A DNA stretch of 64,000 bases from Cladobotryum mycophilum (taxonomy: Eukaryota > Ascomycota > Sordariomycetes > Hypocreales > Hypocreaceae). A model generated the notes under the pieces. It was not told the DNA's origin. It did no database searches and saw only the letters and a program-made list of their open reading frames with translations. The stretch is taken from assembly GCA_036429605.1 (NCBI GenBank), contig JAVFKD010000004.1, forward strand, positions 4,836,001-4,900,000. Direction: 5' to 3'. The position numbers and the translations under genes were made by a program. This document shows positions 1-12,831 of this stretch, piece after piece (position 1 is the stretch's first letter; every line of letters begins with the position of its first letter).

Positions 1-1701
1 GCAGCGCCCATCTCCATGGAGCAGCCTCGTGAGGGAGAGTGGTAAGTAATCTTGTTGCCCATAACTATTGTTAACAAGTTAGCAGATGACCTGAAAATTT
101 GAAGCAATCCTTTCCTTACCCTTCATGATGTTGTAACCATACGTGATGAGGCCAAGGGAGATAGTGGCGGCGAGGACGGCAAGCTGCCAGACAGGAACGG
201 GAGCCTTGGCAGCAGCAGCATTGCCAGTGTTCCAGGCAGAGTAGATGACAGCCCAGGGGCCGACCGAGTTACCAATGTCGTTGGCACCATGAGCAAAGGA
301 AGCAGTGCAAGCAGTCAGGATCTGAACAAATGAGTAGGTGTGCTCAACCTCGTTGGGGTATTTCTCAGCGGCCGCATAGACGCGCTTCATACGATCGCCC
401 TCGGGGGTACCGGAAACACCAGTCTGAGCAGCATGGATATCGTAGTTCAGACCGTAAAGAGCACCGCAGACAATGAAGGCGGGGATTCTCTTCATCAGAA
501 TCTTCATGTTGTGCACCTCATAGACCTGGCCAGCGCCCAAGGGGTTGTCGCGAAGAGTGCGCATCGCCCAACCCAGAGGTCCGCGCTTCTTGAGGAGGCG
601 GTCATTGAACTTCTTCTCGCTCTGGGCAATCATCTCTTTATAGGTGAGTTGATGAGCTTCGACAGCCGAAATGTTCTTTTCGGAAGTTCCAACAGGAGAG
701 ATTTCGTCCTCGCGTTTTTCGCTGATGGAGCCCTGGGAAGGGGAAGGGGCGTTCTGTTCTTCTTCATCCTCTTGGATAACAGCGTAGTTAGGAATCTTGG
801 CCTGATCAGCATCCGCAGGGGCGGGGCGGCTGAACAACAGAGGGCCGAGGAGGAACATCCACCACTTGACGCTGTAGTCCTTCTTAATGACCTTGGAGTG
901 AATGAATGGAACGAAGAAGATGGCAGAGAGGATAGCGACACCACCACCAGTGCCCATGGTAACGGCGGCGATATACCATGCAGGCTTCTTTCCTAGACCA
1001 AGGTTCGGAGACCCCTTGTAGACAATGGATAGGGTGCAGACTGTGCCGGCAATGAGGAAGAAAAAGGGCGAGGTGTAAACAGCCCACTTGGTGGGGTTCT
1101 TGCGAACGTGAACGACCATCTTGATGAGCATGAAGATGGTAGCCGCAAAGCCTGCCGAGATAGCAGGAGCCATACCCAAGCCAGCAAAGATGGCGCCAAG
1201 TCCCTTACCATTGTTCCATCCCCATTGAACCTTGGAAGCGCCGACAGTGGCGACGCCGACACCTGCGACGGCCGAAATAAGGGAGTATGTAGACGAGACG
1301 TGGGCGGAGTGCCGGGTGCACCACATGACCCAGGAGGAGGCAGCGGCGAGAGCGCAAGTAAAGGCGAGCATCTGAACGCCGGCGTTGCCCTGGAAGGCGG
1401 AGTTGGGAATAATGCCGTTCTTGATGGTGTCTGCCGTTCGAGCTCCGACGGTGATGGCACCGAGCATTTCGAAGATGGTACCAAAGATCATGGCCTGTCG
1501 ATAGGAGATTGATCTGGAGGAGACACTGGTTGCCCAGGCATTTGCCACATCGTCTGTCAAGCAAAGCGGTAAGCATCTATACACCTATACAAGCAAAAGG
1601 GAGAGCATCCTTAGACACTCACTTGCGCCATTGTTGTAGGCATCTAGCATGGCAAACAAGGTGCCAATGGCAAAGACATAAGTATACTGATCGAGCGCCA
1701 T
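1..1701 (-). CDS. PHO89/PiT-family phosphate permease, 5' part (3' end outside window)
   Basis: Predicted plasma-membrane inorganic phosphate symporter (PiT family, as yeast PHO89 and Neurospora pho-4). Three exons are visible: 1701-1623, 1553-120 and 64-1, the last running off the window. Introns are about 69 and 55 nt with GTGAGT and GTAAGG donors. Splicing at 1623/1553 rebuilds the N-terminal PiT signature GANDVANAWATS, and a second copy, HGANDIGNSVGP, lies near the C-terminal side of exon 2; a paired signature is diagnostic of the family. Many hydrophobic segments flank a charged central loop rich in Glu, Ser and Lys. The start is the ATG at 1701 because it opens directly into the expected first membrane segment (MALDQYTYVFAIG). 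A TATA box and four CACGTG sites lie upstream, fitting phosphate control. Family assignment is firm; whether Na+ or H+ drives transport is inferred. Confidence 0.93.
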
Positions 1702-1815
1702 GCTGACAAGATTAACAGTTTACCGCAATCTTGAGATTATAGAAGCTCGACTGAATGGATGATGAGGAACAGAGAGAGGCGAGAGAGAGACTGCAGGAGA
1801 GCAGACTTGGAGAGA

Positions 1816-1823
1816 CTTTTATA
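1816..1823 (-). promoter_or_regulatory. TATA box of the phosphate permease gene
   Basis: On the minus strand this reads TATAAAAG, 115 nt upstream of the ATG at 1701. It is followed on the minus strand by a CT/GA-rich leader (about 1740-1800), as is usual in strongly regulated fungal genes. Seen directly; function inferred from position. Confidence 0.6.
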
Positions 1824-2191
1824 AAAAATCATGTACACACGTACACACACGCATACACAATCTCAACTGCGTAACGCGGGTACAAGCACCAGGCTACTGG
1901 CCCTCGGAATTGACATTTAGCAAAGTCAAGAATCTCAACGAGCAATGCAGTCGACGCCATGATTAGCCTTTCCCGCTTGGGACACCGAGACATGGGAAAG
2001 AAAAGTCTTGGTATTGCATGCAAAAGCTTGAAGCTTGAAGCCGCATGCAAGGAAACCGTTAGTCCCAGACGCAGAAGACACCGAGTACAAAAGAATCCGT
2101 ACCACCTTGAAACATCGCAGGCGCGGTTGGTGTTTGGGAGGGAGGGAGGATGCATCATCTCAGTTCCCCCTATCAAAGCTCCAGGAAACCC

Positions 2192-2920
2192 CACGTGGGT
2201 TTGAGAAACGACTGCTGTAGGTGCGATCGAGCAAACCTGCCAAGCCCATGGGGCGAAGGAGGTGGGGAGTCCCTTGTACCGGTTACTTGAAGGGCGGGCT
2301 CCACAGATCAGGTTTGAGGCTGATACTAGGAAATGCCAAAAGAGTCGACATGTCCGAGTGCAATCGTCATGGCTTCCTCAGTAGTCGGTTGCTGAAGCTG
2401 TCGCTCTCTGTGCAAGAGAAACAATCCAATGTCCTCCATCGACTGATATGGCGAAAGCGATGGCACGTGTAGACGGAAGACGGGACGCGACGCTGAGGTG
2501 AGACAAGGTAGCACCCAAAGCATGCACGCAAGGGGGGAGGAGTCAGATCGATGATGAGGGGCAGCAGTCGAAACCTAGGGAGAGCGACGTCTGGTCACGA
2601 CAAAGCACGTGCTTCATGCTTGAAGAAAAAACACAGTCCTTGCCAAGACTGGAAAGGACCCCAAGTTTATGCTCATTAAGCTTAAGTGATGGGATTAGAC
2701 TTGACGATTAAGCTTGGCAAACAAGGTTGCATGAGAAGCAAAGGCTAGGGACTTTTTCAGCTGAGAGGAGGGGGGCCACTGATGGATGGGGATTGGAGAG
2801 ACGGGATGGACATCTTTGGGGTGGATGGACGGGGTCTGGCATTGGTGGGCGCCACTTGAAGACCAGGCAATGGGGAGGTCATGATGATAGGAAGATTGCC
2901 CTGGATGGCCCTAACACGTG
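2192..2920. promoter_or_regulatory. Four CACGTG palindromes upstream of the phosphate permease
   Basis: CACGTG occurs at 2192-2197, 2464-2469, 2606-2611 and 2915-2920, that is 0.5 to 1.2 kb upstream of the ATG at 1701. CACGTG is the core site of the bHLH phosphate regulators Pho4 (yeast) and NUC-1 (Neurospora), which activate PHO89-type permeases under phosphate starvation. A given 6-mer is expected about once per 4 kb of random sequence, so four in 730 bp is dense. The sites are seen; binding is inferred. Confidence 0.55.
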
Positions 2921-3978
2921 TTGGGCTTCGGTGACGGGAAGATACTGGCACGTCTTGAAGCTTCCCGCAGCGCCCCCAAGCCAAGCATTTGGCTGAATGT
3001 TTGTTTGAGTAGGACGAATTTATACAGTAGAGGCCGAAATGAGTGTCTGCATTTTGTGTATTAAACTTCTTTCCGCATGGACCATCTAGTGGGGCTTGTG
3101 GCTTATACAGTGCGCGGCATAACTTAGCACGAAGTACTGTTCCAACATGGCACTAACCATCACATTATAATAAAATACAAGCACGTAACCTTTAGGTAGG
3201 TCATAATTGACTCCTTTACCAGCCCAGTATTACTTAGGATGGGCTTATATACTGCCTTACATATAATAGTTGCTATAACTTGATAGAGTACGAACATGTA
3301 CACTGGCTAAAACTGCCCTTTCGGCTTAGCCGCCTGTCACAACCGGATCACGGCAAACGTGAAGGGGATAGCGAAGTGCTAGAATGATCTGAGTGAGAGA
3401 GATTACAAGACTCGAGAACAGCTAACTAGCTGCTTTCAAAAGGGCGATGATCAGTTCTATTGATCTCTGAGGAGTATTTTTCCTCAGGAAATCACCATCT
3501 ACTTTATAACAGCTTTCTAGCTATTACATAGCAGCGATCTTACTGCTTGATCTTGATCTCTGACCTCAATCCATGATATTGCAGTTCGTCAGTGGCAGCG
3601 GTCTCGCTGACTCTCGTGACTTTGATCGCCGATCTACCGGATAAACACCGGCTGGCTAGCTTCACAAATTGTGCTCATGACACCGCCAGGCGTTAATAAA
3701 TTGTATTGTATTGTACTATCACGACCCGAACCAAGGCTCCCCAGGCGACCAATCAGAGGGAAGTGATTACTGCGACACTACTGTATGACTATTACGTGAC
3801 TATGTATATGACGTAAAATCAAAGATGTACGGTGGCGACTCAGTATAGTATAAAGCAATTACTGCCCCCAGGCCCCTTTAAGTTACAGAGTTATAAAAAA
3901 TTAAATCAAGCATGATATAAATATGTAGAAAGGGCTTGCCTAGAAGACATTATACAAGAGAGGAAACAGATTCCGCTT
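2921..3978. other. Gene-free stretch between permease promoter and NLR gene 3' end
   Basis: No supported gene. Short open frames at 2727-2996 have no recognisable motifs and sit in the permease upstream region. A low-GC stretch near 3000-3300 and a possible LTR-like segment (3335-3721) were seen but not called. Confidence 0.5.
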
Positions 3979-6900
3979 TTAGCTATACAAGTCTGGCCCA
4001 GATGGTGAAAACCGCATTATTAATACCCGACCTGACCTGCACCCAATGGTGACCATAGATCCGAACACAGCCGATACATCCGATCGATACTCTGGAGGCA
4101 ACCAAATCAGAGGCTCATTGTCTTTTGTGATCCATGTACCGTCAGAGCTTATGCCATAGCCACAGATATCCGCATCTCGTAAAGATACTTCAGCTGATAC
4201 CTCAATGACAGACGTATCAATTCTTAGAATACCAATCTCAGTAATAAGACGCGAGTTATCTGTTGGATCAAATTTCAGGTATTCTATAGACCGACCAACA
4301 TTAACAGTCTGCAAACAGGCGCCTGAGGTTGCATCCCAGAGTCTGACTGTGTTATCGTCTGAACCTGAGGCGAGCCGCTGGCCATCAGGTGAGAAGACAA
4401 CCGACCGTACCGAGTCATTATGGCCCTCGAGAGTCTGCAGACAGGCGCCTGAGGTTGCATCCCAGAGTCTGACTGTGTTATCGTCCGAACCTGAGGCGAG
4501 CCGCTGGCCATCAGGTGAGAAGACAACCGACCGTACCCAGTCATTATGGCCCTCGAGAGTCTGTAGACAGGCGCCTGAGGTTGCATCCCAGATTCTGACT
4601 GTGTTATCGTATGAACCTGAGGCGAGCCGCTGGCCATCAGGTGAGAACACAACTGATCGTACCGAACCATTATGGCCCTCAAGAGTCTGAAGACAGGCGC
4701 CTGAGTTTGCATCCCAGATTCTGACTGTGTTATCGTTTGAACCTGAGGCGAGCCGCTGGCCATCAGGTGAGAACACAACTGATCGTACCGAATCATTATG
4801 GCCCTCGAGAGTCTGAAGACAGGCGCCTGAGTTTGCATCCCAGATTCTGACTGTGTTATCGTTTGAACCTGAGGCGAGCCGCTGGCCATCAGGTGAGAAC
4901 ACAACTGAGAGTACCGAACCATTATGGCCCTCGAGAGTCTGAAGACAGGCGCCTGAGTTTGCATCCCAGATTCTGACTGTGTTATCGTTTGAACCTGAGG
5001 CGAGCCGCTGGCCATCAGGTGAGAACACAACTGAGAGTACCCAACCATTATGGCCCTCAAGAGTCTGAAGACAGGCGCCTGAGTTTGCATCCCAGATTCT
5101 GACTGTGTTATCGTATGAACCTGAGGCGAGCCGCTGGCCATCAGGTGAGAACACAACTGAGAGTACCCAACCATTATGGCCCTCAAGAGTCTGAAGACAG
5201 GCGCCTGAGTTTGCATCCCAGATTCTGACTGTGTTATCGTCTGAACCTGAGGCGAGCCGCTGGCCATCAGGTGAGAACACAACTGAGAGTACCGAACCAT
5301 TATGGCCCTCAAGAGTCTGAAGACAGGCGCCTGAGTTTGCATCCCAGATTCTGACTGTGTTATCGTATGAACCTGAGGCGAGCCGCTGGCCATCAGGTGA
5401 GAACACAACTGAGAGTACCGAACCATTATGGCCCTCAAGAGTCTGAAGACAGGCGCCTGAGTTTGCATCCCAGATTCTGACTGTGTTATCGTCTGAACCT
5501 GAGGCGAGCCGCTGGCCATCAGGTGAGAACACAACTGAGAGTACCGAACCATTATGGCCCTCAAGAGTCTGAAGACAGGCGCCTGAGTTTGCATCCCAGA
5601 TTCTGACTGTGTTATCGTCTGAACCTGAGGCGAGCCGCTGGCCATCAGGTGAGAACACAACTGAGAGTACCGAACCATTATGGCCCTCAAGAGTTTGAAG
5701 ACAGGCGTTCCAGTCCTCTTCTACAATCGGCGCTGAGAGTATCCATGCTGGCTCCTTATCCTTGAATATTCTCCGTATTTTACTCTGCTCGGGACTAAAG
5801 ATAAGCGCAGATATGTATACTTGAAGTGGCGTATGCTCGATTACCCAACTATTTCGAGAAATAAATCGCCAAGCATCTTGTACCAAACTTAACTCCTGGC
5901 TTTCAGGTATTTTTGGCTGCTCTAGTTAGCATATGTTTAAAAATGAGTTTGGGCAAATAGAAACTAACTTCTAATAGCTCCGTAGAGGCTGTTTTCGAAT
6001 AAATACCTTTTATCCTAGCTTTGAGCCGGTAGAAATATGTTCGGGGTGACTTTTGCTTCATTATCTGTTTATCTTGAGCAGCAAGTCGCTCGGAATTCTC
6101 AAGTGAAGCTAATCTTTTGCCTTGAGTTATTTGTCCCTATTATAATTAGCTAACGTTTAACAGATATTCGATTATCTACACACTAACTCGAACTAGACTC
6201 TCAAGTCTTGTCATCGAACGGACGCCTTCTGATATCCCCCGCAAAAGGCTCAGAGCTTCGAGCCAATGAAGAAAATGACGGCGCAAGAAGCTATCAATTA
6301 AGCCGCCGTCCTGGAGGTCATGTCTCACGTTTTCGCCGAGACCGCAATCATGAAGATGATTAATCCAGTAGACACATGAGTACCGAGCCGCAGCTAGCGG
6401 ATCTATGTTGGGTTGTTGGACTTGATTGATTGGGTATCCAGGAGCGCCAAGATTATAGAGATCGTTTCGTAACGTGTCGTTCATGGCTTGCAATGATTGA
6501 GAAAAAATAGTATAATGAACATCTTGAGGGCTGGATGGAGAGATAGTAGACCAGACCTCAGCTGTAGTTAAGTAATCTTTTGCTGATTGATGGATGAAGT
6601 AGACCATGTCGCCACGAATAGTTAGAAAGGATCCGCAGAGACGTATAACCCCCTTAAGTGATGAGATATCTTCTGAAAACTCCTCGCTTCTTTTAATGAG
6701 TGAATAGAGTTCATGGAGGGTGACTGGTCGGTAGACGGTTGCTACCACAGTAAGGATCTGTTTACACAGAGATACATCCTTATCATCGTCCAATTGGAGT
6801 ATCTGGTCTAGCATTTGCTCATACAAGGAATCGAGGCCCGGTGGAAAAGCCCTAAGTTTTTCAACCACTTTACCACTTCTAACTTTCTCAAGGTTATGAC

Positions 6901-7825
6901 AAGCCAAGGCAACCCAGAGAAAGGTGTCGTGAGAGTTAGAAACTAGGTACTGTTCGACGGTATGTTGTGTTGCAGTGTCATAACCTTTTTGGCGTGTTAG
7001 GAGTTCTACCTTGTACCGGATGTAAGTCTGAACAGCGGTGGAGATTGAATCCTCATTCAGTTCAAGGCATATCCTGATTTTCTGCCCAGTATTTTTCAGC
7101 TGCTCTTCAATGCTTGGCCAGTTGCGACTTGAAACGATCCACTTGGCATGAGAAGAAAAACGGGCCTGAGAAATAAAGCTGAGTAGGCGTGGAAGATCTT
7201 CTGTGCACTCATCGAGAGCGTCAATGACCAACACTGCATCTCCAAGCTTTGGATCATTAAGCATCGCCATCAGTATCTTGGATAGTGCTGTCCAGGCATT
7301 CCCATCTTCAAACAGCTGTCTGCCTGCGTGATCGTACTTTTCTCGAACATGAGAAATAAGCGATGGCCGTTGAACAACAAGGCTATAGATGAGCCCTCGC
7401 AGCACAGCGGTTGCACTTCTTAGTCTTGCTTCAGTTGCCTGACAAAAGAAGTATGAGAGGCGATATACTGCAAGCTTCCCCAGCTCATTGATAATGCCGC
7501 ATAACAGCATCGTCTTTCCCTTACCAGGATCCCCCTTGATCCAAAGTAGGCGGTATTGCTGATTTTTAAGCCATGCCTGGAAGTCCGCATGGTCGAGGAT
7601 CCAGCAATATGAGTCTTGAAGCAAGCCGCCTTTAGTTTCTTCGATACGCGTTTTGTCATCGCGGGGATCCGTTTGAAGTAAGTCCCTGAGGCATTCGTTG
7701 TTCTCCCTCTGTTGTTGAGGGTTATGAAAGTTAATATTAACGACTCCTCCTGAGACTATATTGCCAGCTAGAGTATTGTGGCCCTCAATTGAGCCGTGGA
7801 ATGATGTATATACTCCATCAGCCAT
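3979..7825 (-). CDS. NACHT-WD40 NLR-like protein (HET-E/HNWD class)
   Basis: Predicted intracellular STAND receptor, about 1,248 aa, of the type used in fungal non-self recognition and cell death. Exons 7825-6188, 6136-5969 and 5919-3979 join in phase 0 (introns of 51 and 49 nt, both with GTTAGT donors), so the NACHT and WD40 frames are one gene. Residues 1-38 are Gly/Asn/Val-rich (for example GNIVSGGVVNINF), like the short amyloid-signalling motifs of some NLRs. NACHT: Walker A GDPGKGKT at 98-105, Walker B AVLVIDALDE near 197-206. Exon 2 codes for a charged linker. The C-terminal half has 11 WD40 repeats of 42 aa, followed by a degenerate tail of about 110 aa. No HET domain precedes NACHT, unlike HET-E/HET-D. 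Repeats differ only at a few positions, as in polymorphic HNWD genes. All domains are intact and the gene looks functional; the ligand is unknown. Confidence 0.9.
4321..5706 (-). repeat. 11 x 126-bp tandem array encoding WD40 repeats
   Basis: Eleven 126-bp units, each coding for one 42-aa WD40 blade. Units are almost identical in DNA, including silent sites; the last units on the minus strand (lower coordinates) are the most diverged. Protein differences cluster at G/D and S/W after EGHN, L/R two residues later, D/Y/N in the SxDNT turn, I/L before WD, and N/T before SG. The array keeps the frame throughout. Confidence 0.97.
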
Positions 7826-10800
7826 GTTGAGTTAGAGGACAAGAGTAGCAAGACTGCGTCTGTCTTGAAAAAAAATATTGCTCAGTCTCCTTGACTACCC
7901 TTAACTTAGTAAATAAAAGTAATAGATAGTAAACATAGCTAGGCAATTTTACTTCCGACTTTATTGCAGTTAGTTTCGGGCCGCAATTGCTTGATCACGC
8001 CGTTGGGCCTTAAAGGTATGCTACCCCGCACATAGGGATCCCCACATCTTAGGCACCCTGCTTTATCACAAACTTGAGAATTCATTCTATTGTATTTTCT
8101 TTCATCATTGTAGATAGCTAAGGGAGTTCTCCCTAATATATAGTCAATCTATGTATTTATTTATATTGTACCTCACGTAACTAAGACAAAGTGACAGCAT
8201 GCGCTCATGCCTTAAAAAATGAGGTGTTGGCTACAGCTGCCTGATATCTAAGTTTGTAAAACTTCAGTTAGGCCTTTGCTACATCAGGAGGCAGTAAGTT
8301 GCGGAGCCATCACGCTGTCAGTGACAATAAGCCTGTTCTGGCTCTTGGTGGCGCGATTTGGCCGATTACGTTGCCGCCTAAATAGAGCCAAAGTAGTGAG
8401 ATCGGCTTATGCCTCAGAAATTAGGAGTCAGCTATTGCTGCCTGACGGTGTGCCTCAAATGTCCAGTTCAGGCCAGGGTACGCATTAACCCGACGCATGC
8501 ACTGTACCAGCCACATTGCGCCACACAATTGGTCCGTGCGGAGAATCTTTCTACGTTGAACAACGGCGACATTCATTTCGGCCTCTACTGTAATAATTGT
8601 GGTAAAAATAATAAAATACAATAAACCATGTCTTCATCAACCCCAAGATCGTGGGAGCCCAGACTGTTGGGCCCGTCAACGTTTGATGGCTCCAGCTGCA
8701 ATGGACATCCATCCATTCAAGCTTGGGCCCACCGTTCGGTGCATTTCAGGTTCTCCATCCACTGCAGCCCTCCACTAAACATCCATCCAATCCACTGTAA
8801 CACCCAGACCTTCTCCAGGGCTTCTGCAGCCCGGCTTATCGCAACGCTGCGATTCACCACGTGGGCTTGGCTCTCAACGTCTCTTCAGTCAGGGCTCACA
8901 TTCTAGAAAACTCCAATCTCAGTATTGCTCCATAGAGCCAACATGATCACGTTGTTGTTTGCCTGTTCTGTGCTGAGCCAAGACCTGCAACGCTGATTCA
9001 GGCCTGTTCACATTGCCACCACGTGTTGGCATTGTTGAATCTCGGTCGTCGTGAGAGAATTTTTTCCATCGTTGGAGGCTTCCGGCTATTTGCCTCCTCG
9101 GTGGAATCAATAGCATCTAGATCTCTCGATGCCATCACCAATACCGCACGAGACCACCATCGGGGGTTTTGCCATTCTTGTATGTCTCCCCCAAACGGCC
9201 TTGTCAGGTCAATTCACGACGAAGCATGCCACCAGAAGGATTGCTGATTGCTCGACGTCAACTTTCACCCGCAACCACCACCACCACAAGGATGAATACT
9301 TTGGCACGTCTTGCCTAAAAATAATCAGGCAAAATTCCTTATTTAGTTCTGAAGTTTTGCCCCGAAATGGTGGGAAGCATGTGATGTTACAGAGATTGAG
9401 CTACCCTATAGATCTGTGTGTAGAATTGAAACTTGGTGATCTTACCTGCTTGGTGATGGTGTGTACGCTACGGTTCTATTTGTATTGAATAAATTATGTA
9501 AAACATCCTCATAACTCTATATTAGTTGAATTGTGCTTACTCGTCCTGTTTCTCTGGGTTTGTAACAGCATTCATCGTAATAATCATGCTTAGATGGTCT
9601 CAATAGCACTTCTGTAAATGACAGACTCACAGTGTAGTAAAGCACCTTTCTGCAATTAATTAACAAAAGATCCTGCCAAATAAAATGCAACTGTTGTTTT
9701 GCATTCACCTGCCTTTTTGAAACTTGGTGACCGTATCCATAATAATTCATTGGTTCCTTAGCAATATGCAAAATTTATTGTTTGCCTCGCTTAATGAGTG
9801 CTATATATTTGTGTAGTACTGTCGCGTGCTCGTGGGGAATCTTGGGCGCCAACATGACGCCTGTGGTTGCACTGCATATTGAGAGAGTAGAACAATCTAA
9901 TACAAAGTCGTTTGCTTAATGTGGCGAGTAAGGATATTCTGTGATAGGGGACTTCGTCACCAGAACTCTCTCCCGAGATACTCCGTGTTTGCTGCTCTCT
10001 CTACCGTCCGGTTTATGTTATCGCCTGCGAGGTTTGCTGAAGCGCGCGAAATATTATGCGTTGGGTTTCGAATTTACGTGCGCGAAGATTTACGGTGGAC
10101 GACCCAAACGGGAGAGGTGAGGCTTGTGTGATGGAGCTGCGTTTCTCGGGCTCAACATGCATCGATAGCCTGAAAATGTCCATTTTGTGTGCAATTCTTC
10201 ACATTTGGCGGTCACTATGATGAATCAAACCAATAGTCGGTACCCGCATGGATGTGAATCAATCCAACGATGAGGTGAGCGTATTACTCGAGGTGATGGT
10301 GCATTCACTATGCTACTCATTTCACCCCTTGACTGGCAGATTAAGTTTGTGCATGTGCATTCACTCGATACTGCTTTGTATGTGACCTCAAGGTGAATAG
10401 AGAAGATAAATGCTTGATGGTGAATGCATCAATCCTTATATCAAAGCCCCGGATGCTGGAGAATGCATAGTTATTCCATCGGCTTAAGAGCCCCCCAGTA
10501 TCACTGATTCATTATTAAAGCAACATGAGAGTTACGATAACTTCAATCAAGCTCTATGATTTGGGAGGCTTACAATATAGCACATGTACCCAGTGAGCAA
10601 ACATGTCCACTATCAATGTTGTCAAACATCTCATGTACAAGGGCATAGTCCCAAAGGATTCTGCTCAGAGGCAGAAACTGATGGCATTGGGATACCAAAC
10701 GGCACGGGACCGAAGTCTATATCCAAAAGCTGTACTGATAAGGTGGGCAAGTTCAGTCTCGGAATGAGTAAAAGTGTCAACATTTGTCAATGACAATCTT

Positions 10801-12831
10801 GCTAATAGCCCACATAAAGATCAGGTGTTCATGGTACTACCAGGCGTAAAAGAGACCCGAAAGGTCTTCATGTTACATTGTGCCATAAAGATAGGACACA
10901 GATCATTCGTCGTACTCATGTCGCCAGCCACGCCTACGTCTCGGGAAACACAAATTTGAAACTTATTGAGGCAACTCACGCGGCTGAGAAGCCGGACTCA
11001 ATTCGGAGGAAAAGGAGAAAACCCGTATGGCCATCGGAAGAACAACTTGAGATGACGGAAGTATTTTACTGTCATTGCCCAGGATATAAAAAAAGCGCAG
11101 CAATGAACTCAACTATGAATTTGGTTGTTTTGGGGGGGGGGGGGTGGTTATTTTCATGACAAGAGAATGCAGATACTCGATTATGGCCTACTCTAGTTTT
11201 GATATAGCCCTTTTCTGTATGTTGGGGGTTGATTCTACCATATGCGGCTGGGTGTGGAGTAAGGCGTATGTTTGTGTCAAGAATTGGTCATTGTTAGCCT
11301 CAATATATGCGAAATTGGGTAGGAAGGCTACTACGTTAACAGACTGCTTATAGCGACGAAAAGTTGTGATGGGGGGCTCCTGGTAGTGCCTACAGGCAAA
11401 GTATTGCCTAGAGTTATACGAACTTGACAGTTTCTAGTGATACTTGATACGAAACGTGAAGAAAATAACTTTTATATACCTAAAGCTTTCTGAAGTAAGC
11501 TGCCGCGATAAGGCGCTGCTGTGCCTGAGGTGCGGAAAGACGCGCTATCACTCTTAATGCTAGATGGTTTGAGTAGTAATATGTTGGATAGAATACTAGA
11601 TAGACACTACTAATCTTGAATCATTCCTTCCTGTAGGTTGTGCTTCAAACATTTTCTCAATTATGTACCGGCAAGGTTCCCACCATGATCCTCTGATGAA
11701 GTGGTATAAGATCGACTCAAATCCCCCTGAGCTGTCTTTATATCCTCTAAAAGGTCATAACATATTGACACACTTCAATCGTGTAAGCCAATCCGTTCTC
11801 AGCACAACTTTTCTTATCATCGCTACCATGGGTTTGGTCAATATGCCGGCCTAGCCGGGTAATAACATTAGTTTCTCTGGCCGTGGGCCGTATGAATCAA
11901 GTAGCGTGCACGTCAACCTCGATACTGTAAGGTCTATCCTCTTGTGCGTGAATGACATTGATATTAACGTTGCGTTTACTAGCGATGAGTCGGTGAGCTG
12001 ACCCCCAGGGCTCACGGACTAAATGGTCCGGTCATTTTTCGCGATGAAATCTTCGGCAGCTAATTATAAATCGCAGTATGCCAAGTGGCCCAAGATGGAA
12101 GTTGCAGCATCGGATGCGACCTGCAAAGTGGGTAGACAAGTCCGGACATATCACTGGCAGAGGCAGCAGTAGTTCAGCAATTTCATGGGATTTCTTCTAT
12201 GACTGGACCCTGAATGTGATTGGGACATATCAGGTAGTGTCTTCGTATTGGAGTCTTAAGTGCTCGGCGCCAGCAGGTTGCCACATCAAGTATGATCCAA
12301 AATCGATAGATCGATTTATGATCCACCCAAATCATCCAAGCTTGCGAGTACTACGCTAATCTGACAATTCCCTTTATAGGTGATGTGTATTTGTTCAAAG
12401 CTAGCTTCTAGGGATCGCACACCCTCACATTCTTATCGAGGCGTGCCGTTATGGATTCGCCAGGGCTCTTACACGTTCCGTTTGGGGTTGAGCTATTCGG
12501 CAGCTATGGCAAACTGCCAGGGAGGCCCAACCAGAAAAAGTCTGGTTGATCGTGGTACTGACAAAGTGTCATGCTAAATAAAGGTGATTGTGCTTTTTAT
12601 CATGTCGCTTGCCAATCCCCTGATAAATGCCGTAAAGGAACTCAAGATTAGAAGGAAGGAGATGGGAAATTCCACCATATCACACTTACAACCATGAGAG
12701 TGGATCATCATCTGGGAATGGAGGATGGTCCTGAAATCTCCTCGAACCTACCATGTGGTGGCAGAATCGCTTTGGATCATGATCCATGAGGCACAACTCA
12801 GTGTCTGGCATTCAACTCAATCGGGTGCATC
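7826..12831. other. 5-kb gene-poor region
   Basis: No coding gene could be supported. Open frames here (for example 8628-8906, 9129-9488, 10584-10793, 12078-12359) are short, lack recognisable motifs and do not join through plausible introns into anything familiar. Base composition is mixed, not strongly AT-biased as in the hAT and MITE blocks. One G13 run lies at 11132-11144. Confidence 0.5.
11132..11144. repeat. G13 homopolymer
   Basis: Thirteen consecutive G on the plus strand. Its length may be uncertain in the assembly. Confidence 0.9.

Noticed and set aside
340..1512. Several open frames on both strands over the permease
   Set aside because: GC-biased shadows of the permease frame, without motifs.
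3335..3721. Possible solo LTR starting TGTCACAACC and ending ...ACTATCA
   Set aside because: The flanks do not form a clear 5-bp target duplication and no second copy is present to define ends.
4205..5690. Long open frames antisense or out of frame in the WD40 array
   Set aside because: They arise because the 126-bp repeat is a multiple of three and stays open in other frames; they are shadows of the NLR gene.
8276..12577. Short open frames in the 8-12.6 kb region
   Set aside because: No domains, no convincing splice joining, overlapping on both strands.
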